Source of the DNA: Pseudaestuariivita sp.
GTDB taxonomy: Bacteria > Pseudomonadota > Alphaproteobacteria > Rhodobacterales > Rhodobacteraceae
DNA length: 12,486 bases
NCBI GenBank assembly: GCA_020629995.1
Contig: JAHDCH010000057.1
Coordinates: 1 to 12,486 of the forward strand
Direction: 5' to 3'
Shown: positions 1-6,768 of the stretch, piece after piece
How the letters are laid out: the number at the start of each line of letters is the position of its first letter
Numbering within the stretch: the first letter of the stretch is position 1
Notes under the pieces: generated by a model
Databases searched by the model: none
What the model was told of the DNA's origin: nothing
Seen by the model: only the letters and a program-made list of their open reading frames with translations
Position numbers and translations under genes: made by a program

Positions 1-84
1 CAGGCCATTGCCTTTGGCGCGACCCATGTGCGCGTCGGCTCGGCCATCTTTGGCGCCCGGGAGAGGACGAATCCTGTGCGATGA
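1..84 (+). CDS. yggS: C-terminal end of YggS/PROSC-family pyridoxal-phosphate homeostasis protein (partial)
   Basis: Only the last 27 codons and a TGA (82-84) lie in the window. The frame ends with the C-terminal signature of the YggS/PLPBP family, reading HVRVGSAIFGAR followed by a short tail. Family members usually end with R-[IV]-G-[TS]-AIFG-x-R, which forms part of the phosphate pocket of the PLP-binding TIM barrel. The protein is a cytosolic PLP carrier that keeps vitamin B6 and amino-acid pools balanced and has no known catalytic activity. The start and the rest of the gene are outside the window. Identification rests on this short but characteristic tail. Confidence 0.8.
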   Translation, partial: QAIAFGATHVRVGSAIFGARERTNPVR

Positions 85-144
85 CAGGGTCGGGCGCGTG
101 TGGTAGTGTTGCGATATTCAACGCTGACCTTTGAAGAGTTTCAT

Positions 145-537
145 ATGCTTAGATCCTTTTTCCTGACCTGCGCCTTGGCTTGTCTTGCCGGAGGTGCCGC
201 CGCTGAAATGTCGCTGTCGTTCAAATGGGGCGATATCCCCGCCTGCAACACCGGACGGCCCAACACTGTGGGCAGCCCCGCCTTTGTGCTGCGCGGCCTG
301 CCCGAGGGCACCACTTCGGTGCAATTCAAGCTCAAGGACCGGGATGCGCCCGGTTACAATCACGGTGGCAGCAAGCGGTTGAAGATCACCCGCGACGGAC
401 AACTGCCCTTTGGCGTCTTCAAGTACAAAAGCCCCTGTCCCCCCGGCGGAGTGCATACATACGAATGGACCGCGACAGCGCGCAAGGGCAGCAAGGTGTT
501 GGCCAAGGCTGTTGCAGTCCGCAGATATCCCGAGTGA
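145..537 (+). CDS. Small exported PEBP-like (YbhB/YbcL-type) protein
   Basis: This 130-residue protein starts at the ATG at 145, because GAAGAG (133-138) lies 6 nt upstream and a signal peptide begins exactly there. The frame is open further up from 100, but that extension has no such support. Residues 1-20 look like a Sec signal peptide: a basic n-region, a hydrophobic FFLTCALACL core, and an Ala-rich AAA|E cleavage site near residue 20. There is no proper lipobox. The mature part keeps elements of the phosphatidylethanolamine-binding protein fold: a DRDAP motif (65-69, compare DPDAP), a His at 73, and PCPPGG with His104 (compare the GPCPP/GxH ligand-site motif). It is shorter than usual bacterial PEBPs, which are about 150-180 residues. 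Ligand and role are unknown; it is probably periplasmic. Two Cys in the mature part (34, 98) could form a disulfide. Family assignment is fairly good, function is not assignable. Confidence 0.7.
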   Translation: MLRSFFLTCALACLAGGAAAEMSLSFKWGDIPACNTGRPNTVGSPAFVLRGLPEGTTSVQFKLKDRDAPGYNHGGSKRLKITRDGQLPFGVFKYKSPCPPGGVHTYEWTATARKGSKVLAKAVAVRRYPE

Positions 538-543
538 GCCGCC

Positions 544-567
544 CAGAATTTTCCTGCGAAAATTCTG
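544..567. terminator. Perfect 10-bp hairpin between convergent genes, likely bidirectional terminator
   Basis: CAGAATTTTC (544-553) pairs perfectly with GAAAATTCTG (558-567) around a 4-nt CTGC loop. It lies in the 40-nt gap between the stop of the PEBP-like gene (537) and the stop of the convergent L,D-transpeptidase-like gene (578). There is no following T tract on either strand, so it is not a textbook intrinsic terminator. Its position and strand symmetry still favour a bidirectional termination or 3'-end stabilising role. Confidence 0.6.
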
Positions 568-577
568 ACGTCGGCGC

Positions 578-1072
578 CTAGGGCACGATCAGGCGAGACG
601 ACACAGACAGCCGCTGGGTGATCGACAGCAGGTGATCGGGGCGAAAGGCCACGCAGCCTTCGGTCGGGTATCCGGGCCGCCGATAGCGGTGCAGGAAAAT
701 TGCGCTGCCTCGACCGGCGATAGCATTGGGCCAGTTCCAGTCGGTGATCAGGATCAGATCATACAGCGGATCGGCGCGGCGCAATTTTTCGTGGCTGGGG
801 GCGTAGGGCGCGCGCACCATAAGGTTATACTCCGGATCGCCCGACGCATCCGACCACAGATCGCCGGGCCGGATCGGCACAGCCCAGGGCACAGGCCGCG
901 CCATCCGGTCAGGCCGGTAGAGGCAGCCCACGATGCGGTGCACGCCGCGCGGCGTCGCCCCGTCGCCCTCGCGCTTGTCACCGCGCAGGCCGCCGCGCCC
1001 GATGGTGCAAGGGTAGACCTGCCCCATGAACCGCACGCCGCGGGGTGTCAGAACCAGATCGCGGGGTGTCAC
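578..1072 (-). CDS. Short L,D-transpeptidase (YkuD-domain) family protein
   Basis: A 164-residue protein made essentially of one YkuD domain. It begins with GTG at 1072 (complement), overlapping the ribA TGA as GTGA, so translational coupling to ribA is likely. The catalytic segment near the C terminus reads [16 protein letters not shown]: His128, then TEGC with nucleophile Cys140. Classical enzymes have SHGC; this short subgroup (COG3786-like) commonly has a different residue in place of that His. The N-terminal part contains TPRGVHRI, typical of the subgroup, and DWN near the middle. No clear signal peptide is seen, which is unusual for a cell-wall cross-linking enzyme; it could be exported by another route or act on cytosolic or recycled muropeptides. 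Transpeptidase activity is inferred from the fold and Cys motif only. Confidence 0.82.
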   Translation of the reverse strand: MTPRDLVLTPRGVRFMGQVYPCTIGRGGLRGDKREGDGATPRGVHRIVGCLYRPDRMARPVPWAVPIRPGDLWSDASGDPEYNLMVRAPYAPSHEKLRRADPLYDLILITDWNWPNAIAGRGSAIFLHRYRRPGYPTEGCVAFRPDHLLSITQRLSVSSRLIVP

Positions 1073-2142
1073 GACAGGTGCCCCGACTTGGCGGCCTTGG
1101 TCGCCAGATAGGCACGGTTCTCGGAGGTTTCGCCCACGTGCAGGGGCACGCGTTCGGTGACGGTGATGCCCTCGCCTTCCATCATCGCGATCTTGCGGGG
1201 GTTGTTGGTCAGCAGGCGCACGCGGGTGATGCCCATCTCGCGCAGAATGGCAGCGCCGATCCGGAAATCCCGCTCGTCATCTTCAAAACCCAGACGGTGG
1301 TTGGCCTCGACCGTGTCAAACCCCTGATCCTGCAAAGCATAGGCGCGCATCTTGTTGGCCAGGCCAATCCCGCGCCCCTCTTGATTGAGGTAGAGCAAGA
1401 CCCCGGCCCCTTCGGCCCCCATCTGGCCCAGGGCTGCACGCAGCTGGGGGCCGCAGTCGCATTTGAGAGACCCAAGCACATCGCCGGTAAAACAGGCTGA
1501 ATGCAGGCGCACCAGCACGGGCCCCGCGCGGTCCGGGCGGCCGATTTCGACGCCGTAATGCTCTTCGCCCCCATCGCCGGGGCGGAAGACAACGCAGCGC
1601 CCGGCTGATGATACCTCCAAAGGCACCCGCGCCGCCGACACCTGATCGAGCGACACCTCGGGCGCAAGGCCCAGCGGCACCTCGTGCACAGCCAGCGGGG
1701 TAAAGCCCATCTCGGACGGCGCACCCGGCAGAACGATGGCCACAGGCAGCAGATGCGCCGACTTGGCCAGAGCGATCCCGGCACGCGCAAACGAGGCAGG
1801 CCCCTCGCGCAGACCGGTCAGGGGCCCCTTCAAAGGGCGGCGCAGATCGAGCGACGGGTCAGCCAGGGCCATCAGATCGTTCCGGTCCCAATGTGCCGCC
1901 AGAGCCACCCGGGCCACATCGCCATCATAAACCCGCGCTTTCAGCGTTTCGGCCCTGCGCGGCGACAGCGCCAGCTGGGCCGTACCCGCCGCCAAAACCG
2001 GTGCCAGATGCGCAGGCTGCAGCGTTTCGACCGCGAACACCAACGCCACCGCATCGCCATCGCGCAGCAAAACCGGTTGCCCCAGACGCAGATCGGTGCG
2101 CGCGCGGGCCAGCCGGTTTGTAACATCGGGGGCGAATGTCAT
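1069..2142 (-). CDS. ribA: GTP cyclohydrolase II (RibA) with a degenerate N-terminal RibB-like half
   Basis: This 357-residue protein catalyses the first committed step of riboflavin synthesis, converting GTP to the diaminopyrimidine phosphate with release of formate and pyrophosphate. The C-terminal ~200 residues are a complete GTP cyclohydrolase II domain: Zn ligands Cys217, Cys228 and Cys230 (C-x10-C-x-C in SACFTGD...KCDCG), then [26 protein letters not shown] and LTNNPRKI. The first ~145 residues resemble a worn-down 3,4-dihydroxy-2-butanone-4-phosphate synthase domain. The usual acidic catalytic cluster (DDEDRENEGD in RibB) is replaced by [10 protein letters not shown] near residues 27-36, so that activity is probably absent. 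ATG at 2142 was chosen because homology begins just after it and AGAAAGG lies 11 nt upstream. The frame stays open far upstream, across the response-regulator gene, but that part is low-complexity antisense. It is probably co-transcribed with the overlapping L,D-transpeptidase-like gene. Confidence 0.93.
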   Translation of the reverse strand: MTFAPDVTNRLARARTDLRLGQPVLLRDGDAVALVFAVETLQPAHLAPVLAAGTAQLALSPRRAETLKARVYDGDVARVALAAHWDRNDLMALADPSLDLRRPLKGPLTGLREGPASFARAGIALAKSAHLLPVAIVLPGAPSEMGFTPLAVHEVPLGLAPEVSLDQVSAARVPLEVSSAGRCVVFRPGDGGEEHYGVEIGRPDRAGPVLVRLHSACFTGDVLGSLKCDCGPQLRAALGQMGAEGAGVLLYLNQEGRGIGLANKMRAYALQDQGFDTVEANHRLGFEDDERDFRIGAAILREMGITRVRLLTNNPRKIAMMEGEGITVTERVPLHVGETSENRAYLATKAAKSGHLS

Positions 2143-2255
2143 GCGATCGGGGGCCTTTCTCACCTGTCTGTGAGCGGAAGTGGGCGATTTCTGAAACAAA
2201 CCTCGCCAATGATCACGCGCCGCTACACGAGCCTGTGAGAGGAATGCAGGAAATC

Positions 2256-2284
2256 TTGGCAGAAGGGAAGGTTGGGCGCATCTT
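2256..2284 (+). promoter_or_regulatory. Candidate sigma-70-type promoter for the response regulator
   Basis: TTGGCA (2256-2261) is followed after exactly 17 nt by CATCTT (2279-2284), placed 24 nt before the start codon of the response regulator in the 166-nt divergent gap shared with ribA. The -35 match is good and the -10 match is weak (three of six positions). I could not find an equally convincing promoter for ribA on the other strand. Confidence 0.35.
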
Positions 2285-2308
2285 AGGCTCAACGCAAGGG
2301 AGGCCCCG

Positions 2309-2995
2309 ATGGCACAGCTCAAAAACATTCTTCTGGTCGATGACGACGACGATCTGCGCGAGGCGCTCAGCGAACAGCTGGTGATGACCGAGGATTTCGA
2401 AGTGTTCGAAGCCGACAACGGGGCCAGCGCGATGGAGCGCGTCAAGGACCAGCTGTTTGACCTGATCGTGCTGGACGTGGGCCTGCCCGACACCGACGGG
2501 CGCGAGCTGTGCCGCCTGATGCGCAAGCAAGGCGTCAAAAGTCCGATCCTGATGCTGACCGGCCACGACACCGATGCCGACACGATCCTGGGCCTTGATG
2601 CAGGCGCCAACGACTACGTGTCGAAACCGTTCAAATTCCCGGTCCTGCTGGCCCGCATCCGCGCCCAGCTGCGCCAGCACGAGCAGTCCGAGGACGCCGT
2701 CTTCACGCTTGGGCCCTACACGTTCAAGCCGGCGATGAAGCTGCTGACCACCGAGGACGACAAGAAAATCCGCCTGACGGAAAAAGAGACCAATATCCTC
2801 AAGTTCCTCTACCGCTCGAACAGCGGCGTGGTGGCGCGCGATGTGCTGCTGCACGAGGTCTGGGGCTATAACGCGGGCGTCACCACGCACACGCTGGAAA
2901 CGCACATTTATCGCCTGCGTCAGAAAATTGAACCAGATCCGTCCAATGCGCGCCTTCTTGTGACCGAATCCGGCGGGTACAGACTGGTGTCATGA
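2309..2995 (+). CDS. cenR: OmpR/PhoB-family response regulator, CenR-like
   Basis: A 228-residue two-domain regulator. The receiver domain (about 5-120) has the acidic pocket D11-D12, phospho-acceptor Asp56 in [10 protein letters not shown], Thr84 and Lys106 in KPF. The C-terminal winged helix (about 130-228) carries [20 protein letters not shown], and the recognition-helix region [16 protein letters not shown]. The highly conserved receiver/linker text ([32 protein letters not shown]) resembles alphaproteobacterial CenR, a regulator of cell-envelope functions in Caulobacter and Rhodobacter, which is also usually encoded away from its kinase. Here too no histidine kinase is adjacent. The start is firm: AAGGGAGG (2296-2303) sits 5 nt before the ATG. 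The gene is monocistronic, ending at a strong terminator. The response-regulator call is certain; the CenR identity is from memory of the family and less sure. Confidence 0.93.
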   Translation: MAQLKNILLVDDDDDLREALSEQLVMTEDFEVFEADNGASAMERVKDQLFDLIVLDVGLPDTDGRELCRLMRKQGVKSPILMLTGHDTDADTILGLDAGANDYVSKPFKFPVLLARIRAQLRQHEQSEDAVFTLGPYTFKPAMKLLTTEDDKKIRLTEKETNILKFLYRSNSGVVARDVLLHEVWGYNAGVTTHTLETHIYRLRQKIEPDPSNARLLVTESGGYRLVS

Positions 2996-3046
2996 ACCGA
3001 ATCCCGCGTCTGGCCGGGTTATGCCAGACATCCTCCCTGTTGGACT

Positions 3047-3077
3047 GACCCGGGCCTTGTGCTCGGGTCTTTTTTTT
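3047..3077 (+). terminator. Intrinsic (Rho-independent) terminator after the response regulator
   Basis: GACCCGGGC (3047-3055) pairs with GCTCGGGTC (3061-3069), a 9-bp G+C-rich stem with one G-U pair and a 5-nt CTTGT loop. It is followed directly by eight T residues (3070-3077). It lies 52 nt after the response-regulator stop and 50 nt before the P450 start, so it separates the two transcripts. Confidence 0.93.
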
Positions 3078-3126
3078 GGCGGCGACGGGGTTTGACCGGC
3101 GCGTGGCAACAGGCCACGGTGGCGGG

Positions 3127-4293
3127 ATGGATGCGTTTTCCGATCTGACCCTGGCCGACCTGGTGCAGGACCCGTACCCGGCGTTTGACCGGATCCGGCA
3201 GGCCGGGTCGGCGGTGTGCGTTCCGGCAACCCGGTTGCATCTGGTCACACGCTTTGCCGACATCATGCATATCGAACGGCACGCCGCCGACTTTGCCTCG
3301 ACCAACCCCGGGTCGCTGATGAACACGGTCATGGGCCATTCGCTGATGCGCAAGGATTTCGAGGCTCACCGCGCCGAACGCAGCGCGATCGAGCCGACCT
3401 TTTGCGCCCGGGCCGTGCAAGAGCACTGGGTGCCGCGCCTCGGCGATATGGTCGATCAGTTGATCGGCGCGATCAGGCACCGGGGCGAGGCTGATCTGTT
3501 TGACGCGTTTGCCGCGCCGCTGGCGGCCCAGGCGCTGACCCGGCTGCTGGGGTTCGAACGGGACGTGGCCTGGCAGGACATGTGCGCATGGTCGCAGGCC
3601 ATGATGGATGCGGTGGGCAATTATGCGGGCGATCCGGGCATCGCCGCCCGGGGCCGCGCCGCAGCCGAGGCGATCGCGGCAGAGATTGACCGCGCATTGC
3701 CAAGACATCAGCGCAACCCCGGCCCCACGGTGCTGGCCAGCATGGTGCAGGCGGGACAGACGCCCGAACAGATCAGGGCCAACGTGAACGTGATCGTCGG
3801 CGGCGGCCTGAACGAGCCGCGCGATGCCATCCTGACCCTGACGATGGCCCTGTTGCAGCATCCAAAGCAGCGCGAGAGGGTCCTTGCCGATCCGGCGCTG
3901 TGGCCGGTGGCGTTCGAGGAATCGGTGCGCTGGATCGCGCCCATAGGCATGTATCCCCGCCGGGTCACGCGCGACATCACGCTGGGCGACACCGCGCTGC
4001 GCGAGGGTGATCAGCTGGGCCTGTGCGTCGGCGCGGCCAATCGCGATCCGGCGCGGTTTGACAGGCCGCAAGACTTTGACATCTCCCGGCCCCGGCGACA
4101 GCATCTTGGCTTTGGCGCGGGGCCGCATTTTTGCGCGGGCACGTGGGTTGCCCGTCAGATGGTGGGCCAGATTGCGGTGCCACGGCTGTTTGCGCGGCTC
4201 AAAGGGCTGCGGCTGGACCCGGGCACAGAGCCAAAGGTCGAGGGCTGGGTGTTTCGCGGGCCGGTCAGGCTGAAGGTGCAGTGGGACGCGTGA
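3127..4293 (+). CDS. Cytochrome P450 monooxygenase (soluble bacterial type)
   Basis: A 388-residue haem-thiolate protein, within the usual ~380-420 range for soluble bacterial P450s, with no membrane anchor. Visible motifs in order: PYPAFDRIR near the N terminus; the I-helix GGGLNEPRD (225-233); the K-helix ExxR at Glu265-Arg268; and the haem-binding loop FGAGPHFCAG with axial ligand Cys336. In the I-helix, the acid and threonine that normally steer oxygen activation appear as Asn229 and Glu230. ATG at 3127 was preferred over a possible upstream TTG at 3076, which lies inside the terminator T tract. The Shine-Dalgarno is weak (GGTGG, 3118-3122). The gene stands alone and converges on the paa regulator gene with a 21-nt gap. 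No ferredoxin or reductase is adjacent, so electron partners must be elsewhere. The substrate cannot be told. Confidence 0.93.
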   Translation: MDAFSDLTLADLVQDPYPAFDRIRQAGSAVCVPATRLHLVTRFADIMHIERHAADFASTNPGSLMNTVMGHSLMRKDFEAHRAERSAIEPTFCARAVQEHWVPRLGDMVDQLIGAIRHRGEADLFDAFAAPLAAQALTRLLGFERDVAWQDMCAWSQAMMDAVGNYAGDPGIAARGRAAAEAIAAEIDRALPRHQRNPGPTVLASMVQAGQTPEQIRANVNVIVGGGLNEPRDAILTLTMALLQHPKQRERVLADPALWPVAFEESVRWIAPIGMYPRRVTRDITLGDTALREGDQLGLCVGAANRDPARFDRPQDFDISRPRRQHLGFGAGPHFCAGTWVARQMVGQIAVPRLFARLKGLRLDPGTEPKVEGWVFRGPVRLKVQWDA

Positions 4294-4314
4294 CATGGCC
4301 CCACGGCACGAAGG

Positions 4315-4902
4315 CTACCGCACCCCGTCCAGCGTCAGGTCCGCCACCGTCGCCGCATAGGCGATGCGGTCCTCGCGGGTGGCGCGGGGTTGCCACATGA
4401 AAAACCAGTTGAGCATCCCGAAGACCGACATCGTCACATCGCGGCACCGCGCATCATCGGCCAGCTGCGCGGGCGCACAGGCACGCAGGATGCCCGACAC
4501 ATGAGCCACCATGTCGCGCTGCACGGCCTTGAGAGCCTTTTGCTGATCGTCTGGCAATAGCGGCAAACCTTCGGTCTGAATCTTGTGCTCGGCGTCCATG
4601 CCTTCGTAGGCCAGCAGCACTTCGCGCGTGGTGGCATGCAGCTGATCGGGCGGCGCAAGCCCGGTCAGGTCAAGCCCCAGCAGCCGGTCGCGCAGGGCCG
4701 TCAGATAGGCCTCGAGGATGCCGTAGATCAGCGCGTCCTTGCCAGCGTAGTAGTGATAGATGTTGGCCTTGGAGATGCCGCAGGCGCGGGCGACCTCGCT
4801 CATCGAGGCGCGCGCGATCCCCTGCTGCGCGAACACGCCCGCGGCAACGGTCAGGATGCGCGTGCGCTTGGCGTCGTGATCCTTGGCGATGGTGCGGGCC
4901 AA
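4315..4902 (-). CDS. paaR: TetR-family regulator of phenylacetate genes, PaaR-like
   Basis: A 195-residue TetR-type repressor. The N-terminal helix-turn-helix spans about residues 14-58 (FAQQGIARASMSEVARACG, then ISKANIYHYYAGKDALIY); the rest is an all-alpha ligand-binding domain. The start is a TTG at 4902 (complement), 4 nt after the paaK stop. I accept it because the N terminus MARTIAKDHDAKR has the form expected for this group and no ATG occurs before residue 34, inside the DNA-binding domain. As the last gene of paaI-paaK-tetR it is probably co-transcribed and autoregulated. The likely target is the 14-bp near-palindrome at 6730-6743 and the likely effector phenylacetyl-CoA; both are inferred from PaaR-type regulators and position. 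The name paaR is a context-based choice. Confidence 0.85.
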   Translation of the reverse strand: MARTIAKDHDAKRTRILTVAAGVFAQQGIARASMSEVARACGISKANIYHYYAGKDALIYGILEAYLTALRDRLLGLDLTGLAPPDQLHATTREVLLAYEGMDAEHKIQTEGLPLLPDDQQKALKAVQRDMVAHVSGILRACAPAQLADDARCRDVTMSVFGMLNWFFMWQPRATREDRIAYAATVADLTLDGVR

Positions 4903-4906
4903 CGGG

Positions 4907-6217
4907 TCAGCCCCGGGGCCGCTGGTCGATCACGCGGCGGGCCTTGCCCTGGCTGCGTTCGACGGTGCCGGGGGTGCCGACCTCGACCGCGGCGGTGACA
5001 CCGATCACCTCCTTGATCCGCAGACGCAGCGCCTCGGCGCTGGCCGCCCGCGCCGCGTCCGAGGCCGCATCGGGCGCAGCCTCGGCCAGCACGGTCATCG
5101 CGTCCATCCGCCCGTCGCGCGTCAGCACGATCTGGAAATGGGGCGCAAGAGCGGGCAGCGTCAGCACCTGTTCTTCAACCTGCGTGGGAAAGACGTTGAC
5201 CCCGCGCAGGATGATCATGTCATCCGACCGCCCGGTGATCTTTTCCATGCGCCGCATGGACCGCGCCGTGCCGGGCAGCAGGCGCGTCAGGTCACGCGTG
5301 CGGTAGCGGATCATCGGCAGGCCCTGTTTGGTCAGCGTGGTGAACACCAGCTCGCCCATCTCGCCATCAGGCAGCACGTCGCCTGTCTCGGGGTTGATGA
5401 TTTCGGGATAGAAGTGGTCTTCCCAGATGTGCAGGCCGTCCTTGGTTTCGACGCATTCATTGGCGACGCCCGGCCCCATGATTTCGGACAGGCCGTAGAT
5501 GTCGACCGCGTGCATATCAAAGGCCGATTCCACCTCGGCCCGCATCGCGTTGGTCCAGGGTTCGGCGCCAAAGATCCCGACCTCGAGCGACGAGGCGCGC
5601 GGATCCATCCCGGCGGCGCGGTATTGTTCGAGGATGTTGAGCATGTAGGACGGCGTGACCATGATCGTCGTGGGGCGGAAATCCTCGATCAGGGTGACCT
5701 GCCGTTCGGTCATGCCACCCGACACGGGCACCACGGTACAGCCCAGCCTTTCGGCGCCGTAATGCGCCCCAAGGCCCCCGGTGAACAGGCCATAGCCATA
5801 GGCGATATGCGCGAGGTCGCCGGGCCGGGTGCCGCTGGCGCGCATCGACCGGGCGACCAGATCGGCCCAGTTTTCGATATCGGCCCGGGTATAGCCCACC
5901 ACGGTCGGTTTGCCCGTCGTGCCCGAGGACGCATGGATGCGGACGATCTGTTCCCGCGGCACGGCGAACAGGCCAAAGGGGTAATTGTCGCGCAGGTCGG
6001 CCTTGTGCGTGAAGGGAAACCGCGCCAGATCGCTCAGCGATGTCAGGTCATCGGGATGCACCCCCGCCGCCTTGCACCGGTCGCGGTACATCGGCACGTT
6101 GTCATAGGCATGCTGCAGCGACCATTTCAGCCGTGACAATTGCAGCGCGGCGATCTCGTCCCGAGAGGCGATCTCGATCCGGTCAAGGCTGTCGCGGGGC
6201 GGGGTCAGGTCTCTCAT
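4907..6217 (-). CDS. paaK: Phenylacetate-CoA ligase PaaK
   Basis: A 436-residue, full-length cytosolic adenylate-forming ligase that activates phenylacetate with ATP and CoA to phenylacetyl-CoA, the entry step of the aerobic hybrid pathway. Motifs: P-loop SSGTTGKPT (97-105); GAEPWT (218-222 region); the adenine-binding segment IYGLSEIMGPGVANEC (240-255); YRTRD (305-309) with the ribose-contacting Asp; the hinge GRSDDMIILRGVNVFP (329-344); and the C-terminal catalytic Lys425 in SQGKARR. All are canonical for PaaK. The ATG at 6217 overlaps the paaI stop as ATGA, so coupling is likely; the TetR gene follows after 4 nt. A run of Ala (about 380-394) in the C-terminal subdomain looks like a high-G+C surface insertion and nothing more. 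Confidence 0.97.
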   Translation of the reverse strand: MRDLTPPRDSLDRIEIASRDEIAALQLSRLKWSLQHAYDNVPMYRDRCKAAGVHPDDLTSLSDLARFPFTHKADLRDNYPFGLFAVPREQIVRIHASSGTTGKPTVVGYTRADIENWADLVARSMRASGTRPGDLAHIAYGYGLFTGGLGAHYGAERLGCTVVPVSGGMTERQVTLIEDFRPTTIMVTPSYMLNILEQYRAAGMDPRASSLEVGIFGAEPWTNAMRAEVESAFDMHAVDIYGLSEIMGPGVANECVETKDGLHIWEDHFYPEIINPETGDVLPDGEMGELVFTTLTKQGLPMIRYRTRDLTRLLPGTARSMRRMEKITGRSDDMIILRGVNVFPTQVEEQVLTLPALAPHFQIVLTRDGRMDAMTVLAEAAPDAASDAARAASAEALRLRIKEVIGVTAAVEVGTPGTVERSQGKARRVIDQRPRG

Positions 6218-6657
6218 GTCGGGGCTCCGGGTGTTTCGTCGAACAGGGTGCCGCGCACCGCGCGGGACGCGCCGCGAAAGGCGGCGATGGCGGTGCCGTC
6301 CTGGTTGGTGACGGTCACGTCATAAAGGCCGCTGCGCCCGGTCAGGCTGACCTCGTGCGCGGTGGCGGTCAGAACGTCGCCGATGCGCGCGGGCGCAAGG
6401 TAGGTGATCGTGTTGTGCTGGGCCACGGTGGCCTGGTTGCGGCTGTTGCAGGCAAAGGCAAAGGCCGTGTCGGCCAGCGCAAAGGTCACGCCGCCATGGC
6501 CGATCCCATGCCCGTTGGCATGGTGCGCGGCCACCGTCAGCGTCAGCGTCGCGGTGCCTGCGTCCACATGGGTCAGCGTCATGCCGAACCACGCCGAGGC
6601 GGCATCCCCGTCCCACATCGCGGCGGCCGAGCGCCGGGCGCGTTCCTCTGGCGTCAT
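6214..6657 (-). CDS. paaI: Hydroxyphenylacetyl-CoA thioesterase PaaI
   Basis: A 147-residue HotDog-fold thioesterase. PaaI hydrolyses ring-hydroxylated phenylacetyl-CoA and related dead-end thioesters, freeing trapped CoA. The family signature is present as HGIGHGGVTFALADTAFAFACNSR: His54 in GHGG and catalytic Asp63 in LAD, matching the expected positions in E. coli PaaI. The start at 6657 (complement) is well supported by GGAGGA (complement of 6667-6672) nine bases upstream. The frame is open for thousands of bases upstream, but that is antisense to the next gene. It is first of the three-gene arm paaI-paaK-tetR and overlaps paaK by 4 nt. It should be transcribed from the shared divergent promoter region that holds the candidate TetR operator. 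Confidence 0.95.
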   Translation of the reverse strand: MTPEERARRSAAAMWDGDAASAWFGMTLTHVDAGTATLTLTVAAHHANGHGIGHGGVTFALADTAFAFACNSRNQATVAQHNTITYLAPARIGDVLTATAHEVSLTGRSGLYDVTVTNQDGTAIAAFRGASRAVRGTLFDETPGAPT

Positions 6658-6729
6658 GCTGATGCGTCCTCCGTTGTGCGGCGCGGTTCGCCCTAGGCAA
6701 GACGCGCGGCCTGCGTTACGCTCACATAA

Positions 6730-6743
6730 ACCGACCGGTTGGT
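6730..6743. promoter_or_regulatory. Candidate TetR/PaaR operator in the divergent paa promoter region
   Basis: ACCGACCGGTTGGT is a 14-bp near-palindrome in which six of seven base pairs match (the exception is G6733 against T6740). It sits in the 111-nt gap between the start of paaI (6657, minus) and the start of the hydratase/dehydrogenase gene (6769, plus). The symmetric CCGACCGG-type core is usual for TetR regulators of acyl-CoA metabolism. On the minus strand it begins right after a TTGAC-like -35 word (complement of 6742-6746), so bound protein would block the paaI promoter. Binding by the TetR protein encoded in this locus is an inference from position. Confidence 0.65.
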
Positions 6744-6768
6744 CAATGATTTCGGAACGGAGGCTCTG

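Noticed and set aside
145..204. Lipoprotein signal in the PEBP-like protein
   Set aside because: The Cys residues at 9 and 13 are not preceded by a proper lipobox (no Leu/Val/Ile at -3 with a small residue at -1). The Ala-rich site at residue 20 fits signal peptidase I.
2159..2174. CTCAC-N6-GTGAG hairpin in the ribA leader
   Set aside because: A five-bp stem is too short to support a riboswitch or attenuator, and I see no FMN-riboswitch-like conserved core in the 166-nt gap.
2143..2610. Possible N-terminal extension of RibA across the response-regulator gene
   Set aside because: The extension is Ser/Arg-rich antisense of the response regulator. A good internal ATG with a Shine-Dalgarno exists at 2142, where homology begins.
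3076..3126. Upstream TTG start for the P450
   Set aside because: The TTG lies in the T tract of the intrinsic terminator and would add 17 residues without P450 character.
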